59,714 nucleotides of DNA from an uncultured Clostridia bacterium. GTDB taxonomy: Bacteria > Bacillota > Clostridia > Oscillospirales > Ruminococcaceae. The position numbers were made by a program, and so were the translations under genes. This document shows positions 1-6,799 of the stretch, piece by piece. The stretch spans positions 1-59,714 of the forward strand of contig CALXGT010000026.1 of the NCBI GenBank assembly GCA_944387915.1, written 5' to 3'. The notes under the pieces were generated by a model that made no database searches, was not told the DNA's origin, and saw nothing but the letters and a program-made list of their open reading frames with translations. The number at the start of each line of letters is the position of its first letter. Position 1 is the stretch's first letter.

Positions 1-277
1 TCATTAAACTGCTTTTTCCCTTAAGGTATCCCATAAATCCTGATACACTCATTTTGGGAGGAATACTTAGAAGCAGATGAATGTGTTCTGGACATACTTC
101 TCCCTCTATAATCTCTACACCCTTCCACCGACATAATGTCCTCAGTATTTCTCTGATTGCTTCTCAAAAAAAAAAAAAAAATACTTTCCTTCTGTACTTC
201 GGCGCAAATACAATATGATATTTGCAATTCCATTTTGTGTGTGCTAGACTGTTTATGGCATTATTCTGCTCTGGCAT
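1..277 (-). pseudogene. tnpA: IS200-type Y1 transposase TnpA, 5' part, frameshifted and cut by window edge
   Basis: The reading frame opens at 277 behind AGGAGG and encodes MPEQNNAINSL..., then WNCKYHIVFAPKYRRKV, the standard N-terminus of IS200/IS605 TnpA. A run of 16 A on the plus strand (166-181) breaks the frame. The other frame continues the family consensus (REILRTLC, then EHIHLLLSIPPK with the HUH metal-binding His-x-His). The gene runs off the left edge, so the Tyr nucleophile is not visible. These enzymes move single-stranded transposons. As read, it makes only a short peptide unless slippage on the homopolymer restores the frame. It lies outside the serine-recombinase element, just beyond the SASP terminator. 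Confidence 0.85.
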
Positions 278-286
278 TTTAATGTC

Positions 287-347
287 CTCCTAATGTGTTT
301 TTTTAGCGTAACTGGCAGGTCACGCTCTTAATTTAACACATTAGGAG
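287..347 (-). promoter_or_regulatory. Hairpin sequestering the tnpA ribosome binding site
   Basis: CTCCTAATGTGTT (287-299) and AACACATTAGGAG (335-347) form a perfect 13-bp inverted repeat. An inner 5-bp stem lies at 305-309 and 322-326. In the tnpA transcript the 3' arm contains the AGGAG of the ribosome binding site, so folding would hide it. Sequestration of the tnpA Shine-Dalgarno is known for IS200. The function here is inferred from the layout. Confidence 0.65.
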
Positions 348-383
348 TTTTTTTATCTTTTTCACCGCTTAAGCTCTTTTGAA

Positions 384-402
384 CCACGCGACTATCGCGT
401 GG
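384..402. repeat. IS200-type end hairpin
   Basis: CCACGCG (384-390), loop ACTAT, CGCGTGG (396-402) is a perfect 7-bp hairpin just upstream of tnpA. IS200/IS605 TnpA recognises subterminal hairpins of this size, so this is probably the left-end hairpin. The IS edge would lie between about 403 and 423. The exact edge cannot be fixed without the right end. Confidence 0.5.
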
Positions 403-423
403 TTTTCGGTATACAAAAAGAAA

Positions 424-443
424 AAGCGGCTTAAAGCCGCCTT
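424..443 (-). terminator. Original terminator of the split SASP gene
   Basis: GCGGC (426-430) and GCCGC (436-440) form a hairpin. Read on the minus strand it is followed by TTTTTC. It lies 4 bp beyond the stop codon now used by the serine recombinase. Because the last codons before that stop are SASP-derived, this was most likely the SASP terminator before integration. Confidence 0.7.
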
Positions 444-446
444 TTC

Positions 447-2135
447 TTACTTCATGGTCTTTTCGTAAGATTCGATCATCTTTTTGAACGTGTGACCCGT
501 ACGACTTTCGGAATCAGCTCGCCGTTTCAGCTTTTGCAGATATTTTTCGGTGCTGTCGCCGGTAAAAATCCGGATATCCAGCCGCATGGAACCGTCCGCT
601 TCCGGAGTGACGAAAATCTTGTCAATAAAGGTGTCGATAAACTCCTTGGTGATAGTTCCCTCCGCTGCGTTCCGTTCGGCGGCTTTGAGGGTAGCGCGGA
701 TTTTCTCCATGTGAGCCCGGAATTCGGTGCTGGACTCCTGCTGTTCCCGGAGTTCCGCCAGTTCTTCTTCCGACGCCTTGATTTCCTCGTTGCACTGGGC
801 GGTCATGCTCTTGAAGTCCGCGTTGGTAATGCTGTCCATCGCCGCCAGTTCCAGCAGCTTACTTTTCTTTTTCAGCGCCATTTCAATGGCAGCTTGAGCG
901 GCCTGCATCTTCTTTTCCAGATTGCCGTCTGAGGTCATGGAACGGTACATCCGCTCGTATTCCTCCAGCATAGCGGCCGAAATATCCCGGGTATCCCGGA
1001 ACACGTCAAAGAGCAGCGGAATAATTTCGCTTTCATAAATGGGGAAAGAGTCGCAGGAATCTTTTCCGTTGTTGATTTTTCCGGAGCAAACCCATTTGCT
1101 GTTCCGGTTTCCTTCCTTGTCCTTGGATTCCCGCCGGTAGTACGGGGTGCCGCAGTGGGTACAGAATAACTTGCCGGTCAGGAGATTGGCATGGTTGCAG
1201 ACCCCCTGCCGGTTTTTGACATCCTCACTCCGGCGGCGAAGGACGGCGTTTGCCTGTTCCCACAATTCTTCGGAAACGATAGCCGGTACAATCTCGCCGC
1301 TTTCATCCTTGAACATGACCCATTCTTCCGGCGGCAGGAATTTCTGCTTCTTGGTGAACATATCCACCACCTTGACCTTGTTTCCCACATAATATCCCTT
1401 GTATTTAGGGTTGGAAATCATATTGGCCATGGTGGAATGAGCAATTTTTTTGCCGTTTAAGTTCCGGTAGCCCTTGTTCCAGAACAGGGTTTCAATCTGT
1501 TTCATGGAGTATTCATCGGTGGCGTAAAGCTCAAACAGTTCCCGCACCATGGGTGCCTGGTCCTCGTCGATAACAAGCCGCTTGTTCTCCTTACGGTAGC
1601 CGAAAATCCGGTTATTCCCCAGCACTACGTTGTTTTTGATAGCCTGCTGGTGACCAAATTTCACACGGCTGGACAGTTTTCGCAGTTCGTCCTGGGCAAT
1701 GGAGGACATAATGGACAGCCGCAGTTCCGAGTCCTCGTCAAAGGTGTTGATGTTGTCGTTCTGGAAGAATACTCCAACGCCGCTGCTTAAAAGCTGGCGG
1801 GTAAACTGAATGGAGTCCAGGGTATTACGAGCGAAACGGGAAATTTCCTTGGTGATAACCAGGTCAAATTTATCCTCAGCGGCATCGTCAATCATCCGGT
1901 TGAAATTTTCCCGGCGCTTGGTGGAAATTCCGGACAGCCCCTCGTCGATATAGCCGGGCACAAAGGTCCAGGCGGCGTTTCGCTTGATAAAATCTTCGTA
2001 ATATTGAATCTGGTTGCCCAGCGAGTTCAGCTGTTCATCGGATTCCGAGGATACGCGAGCATAATAGGTGACCCGCAGCGGAATTTCATATATCGAACGG
2101 CTCCGCAGCATTTGACGGATCTGATGAATATCCAT
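447..2135 (-). CDS. Large serine recombinase (integrase) of the mobile element
   Basis: Encodes 562 aa. The N-terminal resolvase domain has YARVSSE with the nucleophile Ser at about residue 29, followed by GYIDEGLSG and the ISRFARN motif. A recombinase domain follows (about 170-300), then a zinc ribbon (CTHCGTPYYR ... WVCSGKINNGKDSC, about 325-365) and a coiled coil (about 395-480), as in TnpX/TndX-type enzymes. AAGGAG precedes the ATG at 2135. The C-terminus is chimeric: the last nine residues, IESYEKTMK, are encoded by host DNA displaced from a SASP gene. In the excised circle the frame would run from FKKM into a 30-residue element tail, about 583 aa in total. It should catalyse integration, and excision if a directionality factor exists; none was recognised here. 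Confidence 0.95.
   Translation of the reverse strand: MDIHQIRQMLRSRSIYEIPLRVTYYARVSSESDEQLNSLGNQIQYYEDFIKRNAAWTFVPGYIDEGLSGISTKRRENFNRMIDDAAEDKFDLVITKEISRFARNTLDSIQFTRQLLSSGVGVFFQNDNINTFDEDSELRLSIMSSIAQDELRKLSSRVKFGHQQAIKNNVVLGNNRIFGYRKENKRLVIDEDQAPMVRELFELYATDEYSMKQIETLFWNKGYRNLNGKKIAHSTMANMISNPKYKGYYVGNKVKVVDMFTKKQKFLPPEEWVMFKDESGEIVPAIVSEELWEQANAVLRRRSEDVKNRQGVCNHANLLTGKLFCTHCGTPYYRRESKDKEGNRNSKWVCSGKINNGKDSCDSFPIYESEIIPLLFDVFRDTRDISAAMLEEYERMYRSMTSDGNLEKKMQAAQAAIEMALKKKSKLLELAAMDSITNADFKSMTAQCNEEIKASEEELAELREQQESSTEFRAHMEKIRATLKAAERNAAEGTITKEFIDTFIDKIFVTPEADGSMRLDIRIFTGDSTEKYLQKLKRRADSESRTGHTFKKMIESYEKTMK
476..485. other. attL core of the integrated element
   Basis: TCATCTTTTT (476-485) is identical to 14286-14295. 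To the left is the displaced 3' end of the SASP gene. To the right is the recombinase-side arm, with CCGTACG at 497-503. Joining the host sides of both junctions rebuilds a normal SASP ending, GGQMVKKM followed by IESYEKTMK. Confidence 0.85.
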
Positions 2136-2176
2136 GGACTGTCTCCTTAAAGTTCGTTATATCATGTTTTAATATC

Positions 2177-2205
2177 AGTATATCATAAGAAAACGAATTT
2201 TTCAA
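2177..2205 (-). promoter_or_regulatory. Promoter of the serine recombinase
   Basis: On the minus strand TTGAAA (2205-2200), a 17-bp spacer and TATACT (2182-2177) precede the recombinase start by about 40 bp. It diverges from the Fic promoter, with the two -35 boxes about 37 bp apart. Confidence 0.7.
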
Positions 2206-2242
2206 GTCAAAAAATCCAAAACCGCAATTCCGGTTCCATTCA

Positions 2243-2273
2243 TTGAAAAACCGTGGATTTCGTGGTATACTGT
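2243..2273 (+). promoter_or_regulatory. Promoter of the Fic gene
   Basis: TTGAAA (2243-2248), 17 bp, TATACT (2266-2271). The 19-bp stretch 2255-2273 matches the promoter of the DUF6076-like gene (3892-3910) at 16 of 19 positions. The promoter overlaps an upstream in-frame ATG at 2253, which argues for the start at 2319. Confidence 0.75.
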
Positions 2274-2318
2274 TACCAACACGATATGGAAAATGTCTGC
2301 ACCTTACCGGAGGCTTTT

Positions 2319-3317
2319 ATGAAAAACAATGCCCCGCCTTTTACCATTACCCCGGCCATTCTCACCAGCGTTGCGGAGATTGCGGAACTGGTGGGCAAAA
2401 TCAGTTCCACTCGCCATCTGACCTCTAATCCCACCTTGCGGCGGAATAACCGTATCCGCACTATCCACGGTTCTCTGGCCATTGAGCAAAACACCTTAAC
2501 CATGGAGCAGGTGACCGCAGTTTTAAACGGTAAGAAGGTTCTGGCGCCGCCAAAGGATATTGCGGAAGTCAAAAACGCCTATGAAATTTACGAGCATCTG
2601 GACCAGCTGAACCCATATTCGATGGAGGATCTTCTCCGGGCCCACGACGTGATGATGCGCGGCCTGGTGGAGGAAGCGGGAGAATTTCGTTCCCGACCGG
2701 TGGGAGTTGTGGACAATGAAGGAAATATCCTGCATTTTGGGGCCCTTCCGGCGTATGTACCTGGACTTGTGGAAGAACTGATGGAGTGGACAGAACAGAG
2801 TGACCTGCCCATGCTGATTAAAAGCTGTGTATTCCATTACGAGCTGGAACTGATTCATCCGTTTGCCGACGGAAACGGCCGCATGGGGCGGCTTTGGCAC
2901 ACGCTGCTGCTCTCCAAATGGAATCCACTATTTGCCTGGTTGCCGGTAGAATCCATTATCCACGACCGGCAGCAGGAGTATTACGATGCGATTAACACTT
3001 CCAACAACCTGGGAGAATCTACACCATTTCTCACCTTTATGCTTTCTGCCATTCAGTCATCTCTCATGGAAGCAATTAATATGAGCGATGAAATGATAGA
3101 TGAAATGAGCGATGAACCATCTACGAAAGAAGATTCCCGCTGGCACAAAGTAAAACATTATCTGCAAAGCCATTCAGACATTCAAAATGGGGTGCTGTGT
3201 GAGATGTTCGGCATTTCTTCGGCAACAGCCAACCGTCTGCTGCGGTCTTGGGTGCAGGAAGGCAAGCTGGAAAAATTCCGAAATGGTCGGTCCTGGGCAT
3301 ATCGATTGAAGAAATAA
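2319..3317 (+). CDS. Fic-domain protein with C-terminal winged helix
   Basis: Encodes 332 aa from ATG 2319, preceded by GGAGG at 2309-2313. An in-frame ATG at 2253 lies inside the promoter. The Fic motif HPFADGNGR begins at residue 180. Its catalytic His, the acidic residue and the GNGR loop are intact, so AMPylation or another nucleotidyl transfer is plausible. A class II-like inhibitory motif SLAIEQN sits at about 52-58. The last 50 residues resemble a winged helix (LCEMFGISSATANRLLRSWV), as in Fic proteins that regulate their own genes. It is transcribed divergently from the recombinase and has no antitoxin-sized partner, so it could act as a regulator, toxin or defence effector; the sequence does not decide. 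Confidence 0.9.
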   Translation: MKNNAPPFTITPAILTSVAEIAELVGKISSTRHLTSNPTLRRNNRIRTIHGSLAIEQNTLTMEQVTAVLNGKKVLAPPKDIAEVKNAYEIYEHLDQLNPYSMEDLLRAHDVMMRGLVEEAGEFRSRPVGVVDNEGNILHFGALPAYVPGLVEELMEWTEQSDLPMLIKSCVFHYELELIHPFADGNGRMGRLWHTLLLSKWNPLFAWLPVESIIHDRQQEYYDAINTSNNLGESTPFLTFMLSAIQSSLMEAINMSDEMIDEMSDEPSTKEDSRWHKVKHYLQSHSDIQNGVLCEMFGISSATANRLLRSWVQEGKLEKFRNGRSWAYRLKK

Positions 3318-3354
3318 CAGCACAAGGGCGACGGGAAATCCCGCCGCCCAATTT

Positions 3355-3477
3355 TTATCGCTCCATGGAAGTGGTGCGGTTTTTAATTTTGATCCGCATT
3401 TTATTTCGGGCTGTTTCGCTGATGATCCCTTTTTCATACAGGGTATCGTTGAAATAGGTGAGCCAGAGCTGCTCCAT
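3355..3477 (-). CDS. Small hypothetical protein, 40 aa
   Basis: Starts at ATG 3477 and reads MEQLWLTYFNDTLYEKGIIS..., ending in basic residues. It looks like short conserved proteins of clostridial mobile elements, though no function is known to me. A weak AGAAG lies upstream. It converges on the Fic gene, whose stop is 38 bp away. A longer in-frame start at 3642 would begin inside the palindrome region and is less likely. Recognition of the family is from memory. Confidence 0.5.
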   Translation of the reverse strand: MEQLWLTYFNDTLYEKGIISETARNKMRIKIKNRTTSMER

Positions 3478-3609
3478 AGTGGCTTCTTTTTTCTGTTCAC
3501 TGCATGGCTTTTTTCGATTTTCCGTTGCCGCATCCCTCCCGATTGATTTCATGGAAATTATTGGCTGATTTCTAATTTTTATGCAGCAGGTCTGTTTGCA
3601 GGCTGGGGT

Positions 3610-3646
3610 TTGGGGAGCTCCCCAATGCGTTTGGATATCCAAACGC
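3610..3646. repeat. Two adjacent perfect palindromes, oriT-like
   Basis: TTGGGGAGCTCCCCAA (3610-3625) is a perfect 16-bp palindrome. It is followed one base later by GCGTTTGGATATCCAAACGC (3627-3646), a perfect 20-bp palindrome. The next bases, TATGCTTGCGATACTTTTAC, resemble a segment I associate with mobilization origins of Firmicutes integrative elements. The surrounding 3478-3963 has no convincing gene. No relaxase is encoded nearby. The oriT reading is inference; a dyad operator is the alternative. Confidence 0.45.
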
Positions 3647-3862
3647 TATGCTTGCGATACTTTTACCCACTGGAAAAAAAGATGTCATTCCTCATGTTCC
3701 ATGCTCTTTCGGGGTTCTGATAGAAACGGTTTTGTTGGGAGTCTTTTTGTCTGTGCACTCCTTCTTTCTGTGTGAATGTTCTTTCCCAGCCGGTAAGTAA
3801 TTTGAGAGAAAAGCTACCGGCTGCCCTCCCCCTTGTATTCCCCCTCCCGACCGGGTGACCAC

Positions 3863-3910
3863 AGCATACCATATCCGCCTTGTCAATGCAAGGATTTTGT
3901 GGTATGCTAT
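3863..3910 (+). promoter_or_regulatory. Promoter and inverted repeat before the DUF6076-like gene
   Basis: TTGTCA (3880-3885), 17 bp, TATGCT (3903-3908). AGCATACCA (3863-3871) and TGGTATGCT (3900-3908) form a perfect 9-bp inverted repeat whose right arm covers the -10 box, a typical operator layout. The -10 region resembles that of the Fic gene. Confidence 0.6.
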
Positions 3911-3963
3911 AAGGAATTCGAACTTTGCAAAACAGAATTCCCATAAAAAAAGAGGTGAAAACC

Positions 3964-4986
3964 GTGCGATATGCCTTTGAAATCCGTGATCCGCTGATCA
4001 ATCCCGTCATTCTGGCCATGCGTGTGGATGCCCAGCAGAACATGGAGTATCTTTGGGTCGGAACAGATATCGAAGTGGGGATTGCGCTTCGTGCTCCCAA
4101 TGACAACATTTATTTTGCGCAAACCCGCCCACTGGGCGCGTTCTGGTGCGAGTTTGCCAAGTCCTGGGATACTGCCTGGACTGATGCAATCTGGGCACTT
4201 TCCCGGTCGCTGGAAGCCTGGCGAAGAAAAAAGAGGGATGCGGAAGGAAATGCTGCCGGAGATATGTTCCGGAAACTGACCGAAGAAAACGAGGAAAATG
4301 CAGCGGTTTGGTATGCGGCGATCCAGATCTGGGAGATGTACTTACGTTGCCGTCGTGGACGCAACGGCAAATATGCTGCGGAATTTTTCCGGAAATATGC
4401 GCAGCTGGTGATTCTTCCTTTCGGTGAATACACCCCTGAGATGTTCCACTGGCAGCGGGAGCAGCCCGTCACCCCAATCTGGAACTGTCGGGAGGATGCC
4501 AAGCTACAAATCTGGTATCCGCATGGAAAAATTCCGTTTGAATGCGGCGTAGCCACTCACTCTCTGCGCCCCATGCTAATTTACTACCGGCAGCGGATTT
4601 TGGATGCGGGGCTGCTGATGCGAAAATGCAGGCATTGCGGAAAAATCTTTTTTGCATCTGATTCCAGGACAAACTTGTGCAGTGAAGAATGTCGCAATGC
4701 CAGCAAAAAGGCCGCCCGCAAGAGCTTTGAGGACAAAGCTAAGGGGCAGCCATACGAACAGGCATACGACCGGGAGTATATGTTCTGGTACAACCGGATC
4801 AGCAAGCTGAAAAAGGAAGGGGCCTCCGCGGAACAGGTAGAGCAAGCAGAAAATGCCTTCAAAAGTTTCTGCGACAAGGCCTCCCGGCGTAAAAATCGGG
4901 TCAAAAACGGAACCATGACACTAGAAGAATTTACAAGCTGGATGATGGAACAGGAACCCATCATCGAGAAAATCTGCAGCGAGTAG
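3964..4986 (+). CDS. DUF6076-like protein with treble-clef zinc motif
   Basis: Encodes 340 aa from GTG 3964, 8 bp after AGAGGTGA. The in-frame ATG at 3925 has no ribosome binding site and sits about 10 bp from the predicted transcription start. The N-terminal two thirds have no motif I recognise. At about residues 222-240 is CRHCGKIFFASDSRTNLCSEEC, a CxxC-x14-CxxxC zinc site, followed by a Lys/Arg-rich helix. The arrangement fits DUF6076/CGNR-type proteins often found on clostridial mobile DNA. Nucleic acid binding is plausible but unproven. A strong terminator follows at once, so it is monocistronic. Confidence 0.7.
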   Translation: MRYAFEIRDPLINPVILAMRVDAQQNMEYLWVGTDIEVGIALRAPNDNIYFAQTRPLGAFWCEFAKSWDTAWTDAIWALSRSLEAWRRKKRDAEGNAAGDMFRKLTEENEENAAVWYAAIQIWEMYLRCRRGRNGKYAAEFFRKYAQLVILPFGEYTPEMFHWQREQPVTPIWNCREDAKLQIWYPHGKIPFECGVATHSLRPMLIYYRQRILDAGLLMRKCRHCGKIFFASDSRTNLCSEECRNASKKAARKSFEDKAKGQPYEQAYDREYMFWYNRISKLKKEGASAEQVEQAENAFKSFCDKASRRKNRVKNGTMTLEEFTSWMMEQEPIIEKICSE

Positions 4987-4989
4987 CAA

Positions 4990-5026
4990 AACAGGCTATC
5001 CAGGTGGATAGCCTGTTCGCTTTTTT
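4990..5026 (+). terminator. Terminator of the DUF6076-like gene
   Basis: AACAGGCTATCC (4990-5001), loop AGGT, GGATAGCCTGTT (5006-5017), then TTTTTT (5021-5026): a 12-bp stem with a U tract. Confidence 0.9.
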
Positions 5027-5047
5027 ATTGATGAAAATACAGAGGTT

Positions 5048-5067
5048 GGCTATCCAGATGGATAGCT
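5048..5067. repeat. Second copy of the GGCTATCC hairpin
   Basis: GGCTATCCAGATGGATAGC (5048-5066) repeats the core of the hairpin at 4995-5013 with one change in the loop. It has no long T tract on either strand. It lies between the convergent DUF6076-like and DUF2325 genes and may be a decayed terminator or a protein-binding dyad. Confidence 0.55.
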
Positions 5068-5092
5068 AAAATGCTCCATAGGTCCATTAAAA

Positions 5093-6751
5093 TCATTTAT
5101 TATAATTTTCTATCCACAATTTGATTTCTTCCGCCATTTTTCTTTCAATTATTTCCATATTTGTAACACGGACATATATCAGCTTGACTTTATATCGTTC
5201 AGCTGCTGCAACAGCATTGTAATATACTGCGTGGCTCATATGTTCTGTAAACAGGAAAAGAATATCAATATTTTGAAGAAGTGCGAAAAAATCCAAGCTT
5301 TTCAGCGTTCCATCCATAACCAAAAATTCAGGATAATTTTGCTTTATTTTTTTTCGTAAATTTTCGTGACCTCCCAGTATTGCAATCCGCGCGGCTTTTG
5401 AATAATCCTGTAGGGATATGGAGTTTTCCGAAAAATGTTCTATATTTTCCAAAGAAAAGATAAATTCCCGCAACGGAACTAAATCATATAGTTTTTTCTG
5501 CTGATCTTTGATCTGTTGATCCATATCAGAAATTTGTTGCTTATAATTTTTTTGCGTTTCCTGTTCCGTTTTTAATAAAAGGGCACGAAGCCGTTGATTT
5601 TCTTCCTGAAGCGATTGATTTTCTTCAATCAGACGGTTATTTTTTTGTATGAGTTCCTGAAGCTGATTTTGTAAAACCAGCATTTCAGTTTGCTTCTGTT
5701 TTTCTTCCAGAAGACGGTATTCTTCATTATCCTGAAAATAGAGTTCCTTAGCTTTTTTGTACTCCTGCAGCAGGCGGAAAATAAAAACATTGTAAACATA
5801 CTTTTCAATTGAAAAACTATTTTCCTGGCTCCCTTTATATACCTTACTAAGTGCTATCAAATCATTTCGTTCTTTTTTCTTTAGTTCAGCCCGATTCGTT
5901 TCGTCCAAACTATATCCTGCCCATTTACACAAATGTGCTAAGGTAAAATAAATATCCTCCAGTTTTGTAATCATAGTACTGTTTTCTGATTTTTCTGTAT
6001 AATTGCAATAAAACATCAAATCATAATCCAATAGTCTTGTCTTTATAAAAGAAATAATTTTTTCCTTATGACATTGTAAAGCAGATGAAAATGAATTATT
6101 CCACCCTATTTCGTCCAAATATTCCTCTATACAGTTAATAAAACGCACAAAGTGATCGATATTCTGCCAACTATTGATAATTCGTATAAGATCCTTATCA
6201 ACAGAAGTTATATAGTTATCCTCCAACGTTATCTCATCTACGATCCATTTACGCATATATATTAACTGGATCTGCCTGTTATACTGTTCCTTTAATTCTA
6301 AATTTGACTGTAATATTTCGTTTTTTTCAGGTGAACCATACAAAAAATTTAGAAAATAAGCCCCATACAAAGAAGAATACTGTTGCATATGACGCATCTG
6401 ATTCTGTTCCCTGGTCATGTTGCGAGAGCTTTTTTCATTCGGGTGTTGCAAATATTCAAAATAATTTGGATACAGAATCTTCAACTGACGAATAATTTCT
6501 GATTTTAGTTCGTCGTCTTCTTCAGCTGCCACTATAATTCCCAGCATATGGCTGGTCTTGATCTCATACTGCAGTGGTATGGCGGACATCACTCTGCAGT
6601 TCCGCAAGGGATGCTGTTTCGCCAGCTGGTAAAACATCATCTCGTTTTTCTGGTAAATTTTTTCTATTTTCTGGTACACGCCCGGGTGATATGCCATTGT
6701 TCTCGCCGTAAAGAACAACACGATATCCCATTCTTCTTTTGTAAACAACAT
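5093..6751 (-). CDS. Coiled-coil protein with C-terminal DUF2325 domain, restriction operon
   Basis: Encodes 552 aa; GGAG lies 9 bp before ATG 6751. The helical N-terminal 340 residues have no recognised domain. A Gln/Glu-rich coiled coil spans about 345-430. The last 110 residues (ARIAILGGHENLRKKI ... DILFLFTEHMSHAVY ... KLIYVR) match the DUF2325 fold, a Rossmann-like domain of unknown ligand. It is the last gene of the minus-strand operon, 48 bp after the HsdM-HsdS fusion. Its position predicts a role with the restriction system, for instance as sensor or auxiliary effector. No enzymatic residues could be assigned. Confidence 0.7.
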   Translation of the reverse strand: MLFTKEEWDIVLFFTARTMAYHPGVYQKIEKIYQKNEMMFYQLAKQHPLRNCRVMSAIPLQYEIKTSHMLGIIVAAEEDDELKSEIIRQLKILYPNYFEYLQHPNEKSSRNMTREQNQMRHMQQYSSLYGAYFLNFLYGSPEKNEILQSNLELKEQYNRQIQLIYMRKWIVDEITLEDNYITSVDKDLIRIINSWQNIDHFVRFINCIEEYLDEIGWNNSFSSALQCHKEKIISFIKTRLLDYDLMFYCNYTEKSENSTMITKLEDIYFTLAHLCKWAGYSLDETNRAELKKKERNDLIALSKVYKGSQENSFSIEKYVYNVFIFRLLQEYKKAKELYFQDNEEYRLLEEKQKQTEMLVLQNQLQELIQKNNRLIEENQSLQEENQRLRALLLKTEQETQKNYKQQISDMDQQIKDQQKKLYDLVPLREFIFSLENIEHFSENSISLQDYSKAARIAILGGHENLRKKIKQNYPEFLVMDGTLKSLDFFALLQNIDILFLFTEHMSHAVYYNAVAAAERYKVKLIYVRVTNMEIIERKMAEEIKLWIENYNK

Positions 6752-6799
6752 ATTGCTTTACTCCATTCATTATTCTTTTGATTTGCAGCTGCAACCTTC

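Noticed and set aside
492..1460. Several open frames on the plus strand opposite the recombinase gene
   Set aside because: They are antisense shadows of a well-supported coding frame, with no ribosome sites or family motifs.
3581..4122. Short frames around the palindromes and upstream of the DUF6076-like gene
   Set aside because: None has a ribosome site or protein-like text; they cross the palindromes and the promoter.
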